Source: Agrobacterium sp. a22-2
GTDB lineage: Bacteria > Pseudomonadota > Alphaproteobacteria > Rhizobiales > Rhizobiaceae
Assembly: GCF_012276985.1 (NCBI RefSeq)
Contig: NZ_JAAXMM010000003.1
Coordinates: 124,001-188,000 of the forward strand
Length of the DNA stretch: 64,000 bases
Reading direction: 5' to 3'
How positions within the stretch are numbered: the stretch's first letter is position 1; every line of letters starts with the position of its first letter. The translations under genes and the position numbers were made by a program. The notes below the pieces were generated by a model. The model did no database searches, had not been told where the DNA came from, and saw only the letters and a program-made list of their open reading frames with translations. This document shows, piece after piece, positions 49,764 to 59,864 of this stretch.

Positions 49764-50681
49764 ATGAAAGACCCTTATGAGACGCTCGGCGTCGCTCGTT
49801 CTGCCACCGACAAGGAGATCAAGGATGCGTTCAAGAAGCTGGCGCGCAAGTTCCACCCTGATCTGCATCCGGGCGACAAGGCAGCCGAAGAAAAGTTCAA
49901 GGCAATCTCCGGCGCAAACGATTTTCTCAAGGACAAGGAGAAGCGACGGCGGTTCGATGCGGGCGAAATCGATGCGAGCGGCGCGGAACGGCGACAGGAG
50001 CGGTACTATCGCGACTTTGCCAATGGGCCGTCTGCCTCCTCCCATGCCGCGCAAGATGGCTTTGCCAGCAATGACGATCTTGAAGAGTTTCTCGCGCGCG
50101 CCTTCAAGGGCGGGGCGCAGCGATCGCAGGGTCCATTCCGGGCGCGGGGGCAGGATGTGAGCTACGAGCTTCCGGTTGATTTCGTCGATGCCGCCAACGG
50201 CGCGGTACGCACCATTACTTTGCCCGAGGGCAAGACGCTTCAGGTCAAGATTCCCGAAGGGGCGGAAGACCGGCAGACGCTGCGGCTGAAAGGCCAGGGA
50301 ACGACCGGCTTCGGCGGCGGACCGGCGGGTGACGCGTTTGTCGAGTTGCATGTTCAGCCGCACGCGTTTTTTCACCGCAAGGACGACAATATCCATGTCG
50401 AGGTCCCCATCACGCTGAAGGAGGCTGTGCTGGGCGGACGGATCGAAGTTCCGACCTTGAGTGGACCGGTCACCATGACCATTCCAAAAGGCGCCAACAC
50501 CGGCCAGACGTTGCGACTGCGCGACAAGGGTATTCGCAACCGCAAGACCGGTCAGCGCGGGCATCAGCTGATCACGTTGAAAGTCGTCCTGCCGGCGGGC
50601 GACGAACCCGAGCTGGCCGCATTTCTGGAGACCTGGCAGCCGAAGACCCCGGACCTGCCGCGAAAGGAGATGCTGAAATGA
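49764..50681 (+). CDS. cbpA: DnaJ-like curved-DNA-binding co-chaperone
   Basis: This 305-residue type II J-domain protein has an N-terminal J domain with HPD at residues 31-33 (KFHPDLHPGDKAAEEKFKAI), a short linker and two C-terminal beta-sandwich substrate domains (YELPVDFVDAANGAVRTITL; VEVPITLKEAVLGGRIEVPT). It lacks the DnaJ zinc-finger repeats, as expected for CbpA. It stimulates DnaK ATPase. ATG 49764 is chosen over an ATG six codons upstream on fold grounds. The adjacent, overlapping cbpM confirms the assignment. Confidence 0.92.
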   Translation: MKDPYETLGVARSATDKEIKDAFKKLARKFHPDLHPGDKAAEEKFKAISGANDFLKDKEKRRRFDAGEIDASGAERRQERYYRDFANGPSASSHAAQDGFASNDDLEEFLARAFKGGAQRSQGPFRARGQDVSYELPVDFVDAANGAVRTITLPEGKTLQVKIPEGAEDRQTLRLKGQGTTGFGGGPAGDAFVELHVQPHAFFHRKDDNIHVEVPITLKEAVLGGRIEVPTLSGPVTMTIPKGANTGQTLRLRDKGIRNRKTGQRGHQLITLKVVLPAGDEPELAAFLETWQPKTPDLPRKEMLK

Positions 50682-51019
50682 TGCGGGTTGAGGACATTGT
50701 CGAACAGATCGACGCGCTGCAGCGCAGCGATCTCGACGCCTGGATCAGCGACGAACTGGTTTCGCCGCAAGACGATGGCGAAACCTTGGTCTTTTCGGAG
50801 ATGGAATGCGCACGCATCCGGCTGATCTGCACCCTGCACTATGAACTGGAAATCGATACGGACACGCTGCCGGTGATCCTGTCTTTGGTCGACCAGCTTT
50901 ACCAGACCCGCCAGCGTCTGTTGACACTGAGCGCCGCCGTGGCAGCCCAGGACAAGGCCGTGCAGGCAGCGATTCTGGCGGCAATCGACCTTGGCGGCAC
51001 GTTGGACGAAAACGTCTAG
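50678..51019 (+). CDS. cbpM: Chaperone-modulator protein CbpM
   Basis: This 113-residue small helical protein reads FSEMECARIRLICTLHYELE and IDTDTLPVILSLVDQLYQTR, the MerR-like/CbpM pattern. CbpM binds the J domain of CbpA and blocks its DnaK interaction. It overlaps the cbpA stop by four bases (ATGA), consistent with coupled synthesis of co-chaperone and inhibitor. Confidence 0.9.
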   Translation: MMRVEDIVEQIDALQRSDLDAWISDELVSPQDDGETLVFSEMECARIRLICTLHYELEIDTDTLPVILSLVDQLYQTRQRLLTLSAAVAAQDKAVQAAILAAIDLGGTLDENV

Positions 51020-51174
51020 CCCCGGACCACCGATGTGGGGCGGTAGCATATTCCCGCCCGGCTTCCAGACCTTGCCGAAAAGCCCATGATTCTTTCGTAT
51101 AATTGCGCCGTGCCTCTCAACAATGATGAGAAATTTGCCACGGTTCGCAATAGCTTGTCTGAGGAGGAGGCATC

Positions 51175-52317
51175 ATGGAATTCGGGCTTACGGAAGAGCA
51201 GCAGTCAATCTGTGACATGGCCAGTGCGTTCGGCGCGGAGCGGATCGCGCCCTTCGCGGGCGCTTGGGAGGAAGAAGGCACCATCCCGCGCGATCTGCTG
51301 AAGGCGGCAGGCGAGCTGGGTTTTGGCGGCATCTACGTGTCGGAGGCGTTCGGTGGATCGGGCCTTGGACGGTTGGATGCGACGCTGATTTTCGAGGCGC
51401 TGTCGCGCGCCTGTCCCTCCGTCGCAGCCTTCATATCGATCCACAACATGTGCGCCTGGATGATCGATCGCTTCGGCTCGGCCGAGATCAAGGAGCGGCT
51501 GCTGCCTGGCCTTTGCAGCATGGAACAGATCGCCTCCTACTGCTTGACGGAGCCTGGCTCCGGATCCGATGCGGCGGCCCTGCGCACCACGGCGGCCCGG
51601 TCGGGCAATGGCGGCTACCGCCTCAACGGCTCCAAGGCCTTCATATCCGGCGGCAACTATTCAGACCTCTATGTCGTGATGTGCCGCACCGGCGAAAGTG
51701 GTGCCAAGGGCATCTCCGCCGTTGTCGTGCCGAGCCCCAGTGCGGGCCTGAGCTTCGGCGCCTTCGAGAAGAAGATGGGCTGGAAGGCGCAACCGACGGC
51801 GCAGGTGCAGTTCGACGACTGCGAGGTGCCTGCCGACAATCTGCTGGGCGAGGAGGGCGCGGGGTTCAGATATGCCATGGCGGGGCTCGATGGCGGCCGA
51901 CTGAACATTGCCGCCTGTGCTCTTGGCGGCGCGCAGGCGGCGCTCGACAAGTCGGTCAAGTATATGCAGGAGCGCCGCGCCTTCGGCAGCCCGCTCAAGG
52001 ACTTCCAGGGGCTGCAATTCAAGATTGCCGACATGGAAACGGAGCTGTCGGCCGCACGCGTGTTCCTGCGCCAGGCGGCCTGGAAGCTTGACACCAAGGC
52101 GCCCGACGCCACGAAATTCTGCGCGATGGCAAAGCGGTTCGTGACCGATGTCGCCTTCGACGTCGCCAATTCAGCGCTGCAACTGCATGGCGGCTACGGC
52201 TATCTGGCGGATTACGGGATCGAGAAGATCGTGCGCGACCTGCGTGTCCATCAGATCCTGGAGGGCACCAACGAAATCATGAGGGTGATCGTGGCACGAC
52301 ATATGTTTGCGCAGTGA
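51175..52317 (+). CDS. Acyl-CoA dehydrogenase, isobutyryl-CoA type
   Basis: This 380-residue FAD acyl-CoA dehydrogenase has CLTEPGSGSDAAALRTTA and FISGGNYSDLYVVMCRTG as flavin and substrate segments. The late HQILEGTNEIMRVIVARHMF contains the catalytic Glu of the isobutyryl/short-chain group. The N-terminus MEFGLTEEQQSICDMASAF matches IBD-type enzymes of valine degradation. A strong GAGGAGGAGG ribosome site precedes ATG 51175. Together with the downstream branched-chain oxoacid dehydrogenase genes it supports valine catabolism: oxoisovalerate to isobutyryl-CoA to methacrylyl-CoA. Confidence 0.92.
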   Translation: MEFGLTEEQQSICDMASAFGAERIAPFAGAWEEEGTIPRDLLKAAGELGFGGIYVSEAFGGSGLGRLDATLIFEALSRACPSVAAFISIHNMCAWMIDRFGSAEIKERLLPGLCSMEQIASYCLTEPGSGSDAAALRTTAARSGNGGYRLNGSKAFISGGNYSDLYVVMCRTGESGAKGISAVVVPSPSAGLSFGAFEKKMGWKAQPTAQVQFDDCEVPADNLLGEEGAGFRYAMAGLDGGRLNIAACALGGAQAALDKSVKYMQERRAFGSPLKDFQGLQFKIADMETELSAARVFLRQAAWKLDTKAPDATKFCAMAKRFVTDVAFDVANSALQLHGGYGYLADYGIEKIVRDLRVHQILEGTNEIMRVIVARHMFAQ

Positions 52318-53718
<1,401 letters not shown>

Positions 53719-53721
53719 AGC

Positions 53722-54735
53722 ATGACACGCATGACGATGATCGAGGCGATCCAGAATGCCCATGATCTGGCGATGGGCGCCGATCCGCGGGTGGTGATCA
53801 TGGGCCAGGATGTCGGCTATTTCGGCGGGGTGTTCCGCTGCACGGCCGGTCTACAGAAGAAATATGGCCGGACACGCTGCTTCGACGCGCCGATCAGCGA
53901 GTCAGGCATCGTCGGGGCGGCCATCGGCATGGCGGCGTATGGCTTGAAGCCCTGCGTCGAGATCCAGTTCGCCGACTACATGTATCCCGCCTATGACCAG
54001 ATCGTCTCCGAGGCGGCGCGGTTGCGCTATCGTTCGGCGGGCGAGTACACCTGCCCGCTGGTGATCCGCATGCCGACCGGCGGCGGCATCTACGGTGCGC
54101 AGACCCATAGCCAGAGCCCCGAGGCGCTGTTCACCCATGTCTCCGGGCTGAAGACCGTCATTCCCTCGACGCCTGCGGATGCCAAGGGCCTGCTGCTCGC
54201 CGCCATCGACGATCCCGATCCGGTGATCTTTCTCGAACCGAAGCGGCTCTACAACGGCCCCTTCGATGGTCATCACGACCGACCCGTGACGTCGTGGAAG
54301 AAGCATGATGGCGGCGAAGTACCCGAGGAGGATTACAGGATCCCGCTCGGGCAGGCAGCCGTGCGTCGCGAAGGATCGGCGCTGTCCATCGTGACCTACG
54401 GCACCATGGTGCATGTCTGCCTTGCCGCGGTCGAGGAGGCCGGGGTGGATGCCGAGGTGATCGATCTCAGGACGCTCCTGCCGCTCGACAGGCCAACCGT
54501 CATGCAATCCGTCCAGAAGACCGGGCGCTGCATCGTCGCCCATGAGGCGACGCTGACCTGCGGCTTCGGCGCCGAGCTGACGGCGCTGATCCAGAAGGCG
54601 TGTTTCTATCACCTGGAGGCGCCGGTCGAGCGCGTGGCCGGTTGGGATACGCCTTATCCGCATGCCAGCGAATGGGACTATTTTCCCGGCCCGCAGCGCG
54701 TGATCGATGCCATCAACCGCGTTATGGAGGCCTGA
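53722..54735 (+). CDS. bkdA2: Branched-chain 2-oxoacid dehydrogenase E1 beta subunit
   Basis: This 337-residue E1 beta shows MTMIEAIQNAHDLAMGADPR, GQDVGYFGGVFRCTAGLQKK, the VEIQFADYMYPAYDQIVSEA segment and RMPTGGGIYGAQTHSQSPEA, which together form the TPP pyrimidine site and alpha2beta2 interface. It ends with the ERVAGWDTPYPHA motif. It begins 3 bp after the E1 alpha stop and its end is one base from the E2 start, so all three are co-transcribed. Confidence 0.94.
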   Translation: MTRMTMIEAIQNAHDLAMGADPRVVIMGQDVGYFGGVFRCTAGLQKKYGRTRCFDAPISESGIVGAAIGMAAYGLKPCVEIQFADYMYPAYDQIVSEAARLRYRSAGEYTCPLVIRMPTGGGIYGAQTHSQSPEALFTHVSGLKTVIPSTPADAKGLLLAAIDDPDPVIFLEPKRLYNGPFDGHHDRPVTSWKKHDGGEVPEEDYRIPLGQAAVRREGSALSIVTYGTMVHVCLAAVEEAGVDAEVIDLRTLLPLDRPTVMQSVQKTGRCIVAHEATLTCGFGAELTALIQKACFYHLEAPVERVAGWDTPYPHASEWDYFPGPQRVIDAINRVMEA

Positions 54736-54736
54736 T

Positions 54737-55999
54737 ATGAGCGTGGTGACCGTCAAGTTGCCTGATGTGGGCGAAGGCATCGCCGAGGCGGAGCTTGTGG
54801 AGTGGAGCGTTGCCGTCGGAGACCTGGTTCGCGAAGACGCGATCCTCGCCGCTGTGATGACCGACAAGACCACGGTCGAGATCCCCTCGCCGGTGGAAGG
54901 TACGATCCTCTGGCTCGGCGGCGAGGTCGGCCAGAAGCTGGCGATCGGCAGCGCCTTGGTCAAGCTGGAGGTGGCCGTGGCAGGGAAGACGGCGACGCCT
55001 TTGCCTGTGGCGGGTGAAGAGGCGCCGGCGCCTGAGGCACCGGTCGCAGCCGGTTCGGAACCAGACGGGGCGGCGGCTACGGCCCCTGTGGCCGTTGCGA
55101 CCGAAACGGCATCCCATCTTGTGGCTTCCGATCATCCCCTGGCGGCCCCCCCTGTCCGGTTGCGAGCGAGAAACGGCGGCGTCGACCTGTCCCTCGTCAA
55201 GGGCACCGGACCGGCGGGCCGTATCACCCATGAAGACCTCGACGCCTACCTGTCCGGCCGGCGGCAGGCGGGAGCCGCAGGTGCAAAGGAATCGCAGGAT
55301 ACGGTACGGGAAACACGGGTGACAGGCCTGCGTCGCAAGATCGCCGAGCGCATGACTGACGCCAGTCGGCGGATCCCGCATATCACCATCGTCGAGGAAG
55401 TGGATGTCACGGCACTTGAGACGCTGCGGCAAGGACTCAATGCGGAACGGCGCGAGGATCGACCGAAGCTGACGGTGCTGCCCTTCCTGATGGCGGCGAT
55501 CGCTAGGGCCGTGCGGGACCAGCCGATGATGAACGCTCATTTCGACGACGAGGCCGAACTGATCCGCGAATTCGACGCCGTGCATATCGGTATCGCGACG
55601 CAAACCAAAGCCGGGTTGATGGTGCCGGTGGTGCGCCATTGCGAGCACATGTCGCTCTGGGCGGCGGCGGCGGAGCTTGCCCGGGTGGCGGATGCCGCCC
55701 GGAGCGGCAAGGCGGTGCGCGAGGAGCTTTCCGGCTCGACCATCACCATTTCCTCCCTCGGTCCGCTCGGCGCCATCGCGACGACGCCGATCATCAACCG
55801 GCCTGAAGTCGCCATCGTCGGCGTCAACCGGATGGAGATCCGGCCCCGCTGGGACGGATCGGCATTCGTGCCGCGCACCATGATGAACCTGTCGTCGAGC
55901 TTCGACCATAGGGTCATCGACGGCTGGGACGCGGCTCTTTTCGTCCAGCGGCTGAAAACCCTGCTCGAATCCCCCGCGCTGATTTTCGTGGAGAGGTAG
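54737..55999 (+). CDS. bkdB: Branched-chain 2-oxoacid dehydrogenase E2 (dihydrolipoyl acyltransferase)
   Basis: This 420-residue E2 has one N-terminal lipoyl domain with Lys44 in MTDKTTVEIPSP, an Ala/Pro/Glu-rich linker (about 85-135), a peripheral-subunit-binding domain (VRLRARNGGVDLSLVKGTGP then AGRITHEDLDAYL) and the catalytic domain ending in SSSFDHRVIDGWDAALFV (HxxxDG). ATG 54737 follows GGAGG. No E3 (lpd) gene follows; the complex must use a dihydrolipoamide dehydrogenase encoded elsewhere. The acceptor is CoA, producing isobutyryl-, isovaleryl- or 2-methylbutyryl-CoA. Confidence 0.94.
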   Translation: MSVVTVKLPDVGEGIAEAELVEWSVAVGDLVREDAILAAVMTDKTTVEIPSPVEGTILWLGGEVGQKLAIGSALVKLEVAVAGKTATPLPVAGEEAPAPEAPVAAGSEPDGAAATAPVAVATETASHLVASDHPLAAPPVRLRARNGGVDLSLVKGTGPAGRITHEDLDAYLSGRRQAGAAGAKESQDTVRETRVTGLRRKIAERMTDASRRIPHITIVEEVDVTALETLRQGLNAERREDRPKLTVLPFLMAAIARAVRDQPMMNAHFDDEAELIREFDAVHIGIATQTKAGLMVPVVRHCEHMSLWAAAAELARVADAARSGKAVREELSGSTITISSLGPLGAIATTPIINRPEVAIVGVNRMEIRPRWDGSAFVPRTMMNLSSSFDHRVIDGWDAALFVQRLKTLLESPALIFVER

Positions 56000-56181
56000 T
56001 GGACCGACCGCCGATCGACGTAAGTTTCAGCGGATCGGCGGCGAGCTGGGCGGCCACAATACAAATTCACGTCGAAAAGCCACAATTTAAGTCCCTTGTG
56101 CGTGACTTCGCGCCAGACGCGGCGTTTCGTCGACCGCGATATTCTTTGTTAAGCGGCACGACCAACTTGATCGGACATCCT

Positions 56182-56586
56182 ATGTTACTTCCGCAGGGCA
56201 CAGTTGTTGCCGTTACCGATGGTGAAAAACTAGACCTCTACCGCAACGCGGGGATCGGCTCGGAGCTCAGCCTGGCGGCCATGCCCCAGGTTTCGATCGA
56301 CGATGAAGCCAAGGGCTCCGGCGGCCGTCACACAAGCACCTCGGCCAACCCTGATGAGAGCCAGCTGTCGGAAGACGGTTTCTCGGCGGGCGTCGCCCAA
56401 TATCTCAACAAGCAGGTCCTGGAGGGCGGTATCGACAATCTCGTCGTCATTTCAGCGCCGCGGTCCTTGGGCGAATTGCGCAAGCACTACCACAAGTTTC
56501 TCTCCGCCAAACTGCTGCTGGAGATCCCCAAGGATCTGACCGGACATGTGGTCGGGGACGTCGAGAAGGCGATCCAGGCCGCCTGA
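56182..56586 (+). CDS. Host-attachment-like small protein
   Basis: This 134-residue protein reads LPQGTVVAVTDGEKLDLYRN, later GVAQYLNKQVLEGGIDNLVV and SAPRSLGELRKHYHKFLSAK, matching the family named protein required for attachment to host cells (AtsE-like), found widely in Rhizobiales. The frame is open 61 codons further upstream, but that part is low-complexity and ATG 56182 gives the family length. The family's biochemical role is not established; members are cytosolic with an actin-like/eRF1-like fold. It follows the bkd operon by 182 bp and has a terminator downstream. Confidence 0.85.
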   Translation: MLLPQGTVVAVTDGEKLDLYRNAGIGSELSLAAMPQVSIDDEAKGSGGRHTSTSANPDESQLSEDGFSAGVAQYLNKQVLEGGIDNLVVISAPRSLGELRKHYHKFLSAKLLLEIPKDLTGHVVGDVEKAIQAA

Positions 56587-56632
56587 ATCACGTCCCGCGC
56601 ACAGCATTGGCCGGGCTAGCGTTCCGGTTAAA

Positions 56633-56665
56633 AAAAGGTCGGGCTCGTAAAGGGCTCGGCCTTTT
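56633..56665 (+). terminator. Rho-independent terminator after the host-attachment gene
   Basis: AAAAGG (56633-56638) pairs with CCTTTT (56660-56665), and the inside TCGGGCTC can pair with GGGCTCGG including G-U pairs. The A-run on the left and T-run on the right allow it to act in both directions between the convergent host-attachment and AraC genes. Confidence 0.65.
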
Positions 56666-56699
56666 CGGTATCTAGAGGTCAATGGTCGATGGTGCGCGA

Positions 56700-57575
56700 T
56701 CAGGGCCATGCGGCATAGGAGGGGGACGCAGGCTTCGGGATGTTTGTGCTTGAGCGGCGGAAACGTCCGGGCGAAATGCCTTCCGCCCGCGTGAAGAAGC
56801 GATTGAAATAGGCCGGATCCTGGAAGCCGAGGCGGAAGGCAATTTCGCTGACCTGAAGGGAGGTGTTGAGCAGCATGTCGCGTGCATCCGACAGCGTCTC
56901 GCGATGGATATAGGCTTGCGGCGAAAGACCGGTTGCCCGGCGGATGGCGCTGCCCAGGCGCTCTCGTGACACGCCGATGCGCCTGGCATAGGCCTCGACA
57001 GGCCATTGCTCCCTTTTGTGCTGGGTCAACAGCAACACAAAGCGTTCGACGATGCTGCGCGGCATGGGCGTGGCGGTGACCACATCGGCCAGTGCCCGGC
57101 GCCAGATGCGGATCAGAATGACGGAGAGCAGGTTGCCGATGATGATATCGGAACCCGGTGCCGGGCCATAGTTCTCGGCAATGATCGCCTCGATATGACC
57201 AATGGCGTCACGCCGCTCCGGCTCCGACAGGGGTTGGCACAGCACGCGGTGGAGCGTTTCCCTGAGGCCTATCGCTGTCGTGCCGGTCGGCATGGCGTGG
57301 GCAAGGCCGATTTCGGTTGCCTTGAGCCTTGCTCCACGGCTGCCGGCGTGAAGTCGGAAATGGCCGGCCCGGCCGGGTGGCAACCAGATCAGCTCGGACG
57401 CACCGAGCGTCAACTGCGTTTCTCCCCTGACGATTTCCGCCTCGCCAGAGGCCAGAACCAGGAGATGGGCCGCATCGGCCTCGAGCTTGAATTCCACCAC
57501 ACGCAGGGAGGGTGGCATGAGGCGGGCCTCGATCATCTGGGCCCGGTCCGTTGTCGCAGGCGCATGATAGGGCAT
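56700..57575 (-). CDS. AraC-family regulator of the adjacent ABC/aldehyde-dehydrogenase operon
   Basis: This regulator of about 291 residues has an N-terminal cupin-like sensor (VVEFKLEADAAHLLVLASGE, then LTLGASELIWLPPGRAGHF) and C-terminal HTH pair: WPVEAYARRIGVSRERLGSA and LQVSEIAFRLGFQDPAYFNR followed by FFTRAEGISPGRFRR. ATG 57575 lies directly behind GGAGG; an in-frame ATG ten codons upstream is less likely. It is divergent from the Liv-type operon, 130 bp away, and probably activates it in response to the imported compound. Confidence 0.9.
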   Translation of the reverse strand: MPYHAPATTDRAQMIEARLMPPSLRVVEFKLEADAAHLLVLASGEAEIVRGETQLTLGASELIWLPPGRAGHFRLHAGSRGARLKATEIGLAHAMPTGTTAIGLRETLHRVLCQPLSEPERRDAIGHIEAIIAENYGPAPGSDIIIGNLLSVILIRIWRRALADVVTATPMPRSIVERFVLLLTQHKREQWPVEAYARRIGVSRERLGSAIRRATGLSPQAYIHRETLSDARDMLLNTSLQVSEIAFRLGFQDPAYFNRFFTRAEGISPGRFRRSSTNIPKPASPSYAAWP

Positions 57576-57705
57576 ACATCCTCCAGAAGTACAATAATGT
57601 GTCACACTAGTGCATTTTTTATCGGGTTGTCGCTGTTAGAATTTTCGAAGCGCAGGAGGAAGCCAAGAGGAGAGGGCGGCCGCTTTAGCGCATAGGGAGG
57701 AAATC

Positions 57706-58920
57706 ATGCACATTTTAAAGCGCAGAACGCTGTTCTGCCTGATCTCGACGTTTGCCTTGTCGACCGTCTCATTCGGGTCAGCCCTGGCGCAGGAGCGAAC
57801 GTCGGTCAAGATCGGCTATGCTGTTTCGAAAAGCGGTCCCAATGCCACGGGCGCCGGCATCACCACCATTCCCAACTACACGCTATGGGTGAAAGAGGTC
57901 AACGAGGCCGGTGGCCTGCAAATGCCGGACGGCAAGCGTCTGCCGGTCGAGGCGATCGAGTATGACGACCGCTCCAGCGCCGAGGATGCCGTCCGGCTGA
58001 CCGAGCGACTGGCGTCGCAGGACGAAGTCGATTTCATCCTGCCGCCGTGGGGCACCGGCTTCAATCTGGCCGTCGCACCGCTTTATGACCGCTTCGGCTA
58101 TCCGCAGCTTGCCGTGACCGGCGTCACCGACAAGGCTGCGGAATTTGCCGCCCGCTGGAAGAAGAGTTTCTGGATGCTGGGTGGCGGTCACGATTATGCG
58201 GTTGCATTGGCGCAGGTGCTGAAGACGGCGCGTGAAGCCGGCACGATCAACGACAAGGTGGCGGTCATTTCGGTCGCCGATGGTTTCGGCATCGACCTGA
58301 TCAAGGCGGCCCGCCCGGCCCTGGAGGAGGCAGGCTTCACGCTCGCCTACGACAAGACCTATCCCGCCGGCACGTCCGACTTTGCAGCCTTGATGAACGA
58401 AGCCACCGGTAGCGGCGCCGACAGTTTCATCGCGTTTTCGTATCCGCCGGACAGCTTTGCCGTGACCAAGCAGGCGCAGACGGCGAAATACAATCCCAAG
58501 GTCTTTTACGTCGGCGTCGGCGGTGCCTTCCCGATCTTCCCGAAGGTCTCCGAGGGCCGTCAGGAAGGCGTGATGAGCATCGGCGGCGTCGACGGCTCCA
58601 GCCAGAAGATCGAAGATTATTTCAAGCGCCACGAAGCCTTCATCGGCGTGAAACCGGACAGCTGGGCAAGCGCCATCACCTATGCCAGCCTTGAAATGCT
58701 GGCCCAGGCCATCGGTCGCGTCGGTCTCGACCGTGAGGCGGTTTCAGCGGAGCTGTCGTCGGGCAGTTTCGAAACGGTGATCGGTCCGGTGAAGCTCGAG
58801 GACAATCAATTGCGCCAGCTCTGGTTGGCCGGCCAGTGGCAGAAAGACCGTTTCGTTGCCATCGCGCCCACCGATCGCGCCGGCGCCGCCAGCCCGATCA
58901 TTCCGAAACCCGCCTGGTAA
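57706..58920 (+). CDS. Branched-chain-amino-acid-type ABC substrate-binding protein
   Basis: This 404-residue periplasmic peripla_BP_6 protein has a signal peptide cleaved near ALAQ-ERTS. Mature landmarks are KIGYAVSKSGPNATGAGITT, VEAIEYDDRSSAEDAVRLTE and GGVDGSSQKIEDYFKRHEAF. It is the first gene of a five-component importer, behind a GGGAGG site. Despite the Liv name, many relatives in alphaproteobacteria bind aromatic acids or other carboxylates; the aldehyde dehydrogenase at the operon end favours an aromatic or aldehyde-derived compound. Confidence 0.92.
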   Translation: MHILKRRTLFCLISTFALSTVSFGSALAQERTSVKIGYAVSKSGPNATGAGITTIPNYTLWVKEVNEAGGLQMPDGKRLPVEAIEYDDRSSAEDAVRLTERLASQDEVDFILPPWGTGFNLAVAPLYDRFGYPQLAVTGVTDKAAEFAARWKKSFWMLGGGHDYAVALAQVLKTAREAGTINDKVAVISVADGFGIDLIKAARPALEEAGFTLAYDKTYPAGTSDFAALMNEATGSGADSFIAFSYPPDSFAVTKQAQTAKYNPKVFYVGVGGAFPIFPKVSEGRQEGVMSIGGVDGSSQKIEDYFKRHEAFIGVKPDSWASAITYASLEMLAQAIGRVGLDREAVSAELSSGSFETVIGPVKLEDNQLRQLWLAGQWQKDRFVAIAPTDRAGAASPIIPKPAW

Positions 58921-58967
58921 CGGATGGGCTCAAGGGGCGGAGCCCGGCTTCGCCCCACCTCACGGCC

Positions 58968-59864
58968 ATGGACGAATTTTGGAGACATTCCGTGCTTTTA
59001 TCGACGCTCGTCTTCGGCTTGATGCTGGGCGGGACCTATGCGCTCATTGCGCTCGGGCTTTCGCTGCAATACGGCATCGCGCGCATCATGAACCTTGCCT
59101 ATGGCGAAGTGCTGATTGCTGCTGCCTTCCTGGCCTTCGTACTGTTTTCCAGCTTCGGCATTTCGCCGCTCTGGTCGCTGCTGATCATCGTGCCGCTCGG
59201 TTATGGCCTCTCATGGCTGATCTATCAGGTCATGATGCGGCCTCTGGTGCGCCGTTCCGGCGGCACTGGCCGGCTGGAAGTCGACTCCATTCTGGCAACC
59301 TTCGGCCTGCTCTTCGTGATCCAGGGCATCATGCTGGTCGCCTTCGGCGGCAACTATCAATCCTATTCCTACCTGACCGAAGGCATCAGTATTTTCGGTA
59401 CGACCGTGGCGATCAACCGCGTGCTGGCCTTTGCGCTTTCGGTGCTGATCGGCGGCGGTCTCTATCTGGCGCTGACCCATAGCCGTTGGGGCCTCAACCT
59501 GCGCGCGGTGGCGCTGGCACCGCGCTCGGCACTGTTGGTCGGTATCGATGTCAACCGCATTGCCCGCTCGGGCTTTGCCCTGGGCGGTGCGCTGGCAGTG
59601 GCCGGTGGCGTGATGATTTCCATGTCCCAGACCTTTTCCGCCTCCTACGGCGTGGTGTTCACCATGAAGGCGTTGGTGGTGGTGATCATGGGCGGGGTCG
59701 GCAATCTGCTCGGCGCGCTGGTCGCCGGCCTGCTGCTCGGCCTCGTGGAAACCTTCGTGCTGGTCTATATCGACCCCGGCCTCACCCTTGCTGCCACCTA
59801 TACCCTGTTTCTTGGCGTGCTTCTGTGGCGGCCCGAGGGTCTGTTTGCACGGAGGGGCAAATGA
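58968..59864 (+). CDS. LivH-type ABC transporter permease
   Basis: This 298-residue permease starts at ATG 58968 (MDEFWRHSVLLSTLVFGLML), with a longer frame upstream overlapping the binding protein rejected. LGLSLQYGIARIMNLAYGEV and the coupling loop APRSALLVGIDVNRI identify the LivH family; about eight membrane helices are visible. It overlaps the LivM-type gene by four bases (ATGA at 59861). Confidence 0.92.
   Translation: MDEFWRHSVLLSTLVFGLMLGGTYALIALGLSLQYGIARIMNLAYGEVLIAAAFLAFVLFSSFGISPLWSLLIIVPLGYGLSWLIYQVMMRPLVRRSGGTGRLEVDSILATFGLLFVIQGIMLVAFGGNYQSYSYLTEGISIFGTTVAINRVLAFALSVLIGGGLYLALTHSRWGLNLRAVALAPRSALLVGIDVNRIARSGFALGGALAVAGGVMISMSQTFSASYGVVFTMKALVVVIMGGVGNLLGALVAGLLLGLVETFVLVYIDPGLTLAATYTLFLGVLLWRPEGLFARRGK

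Noticed and set aside
49497..50564. Minus-strand open frame of about 355 codons
   Set aside because: Antisense to cbpA, which has an intact J domain and overlaps cbpM.
54722..55909. Minus-strand open frame of about 395 codons
   Set aside because: Antisense to the E2 acyltransferase gene.
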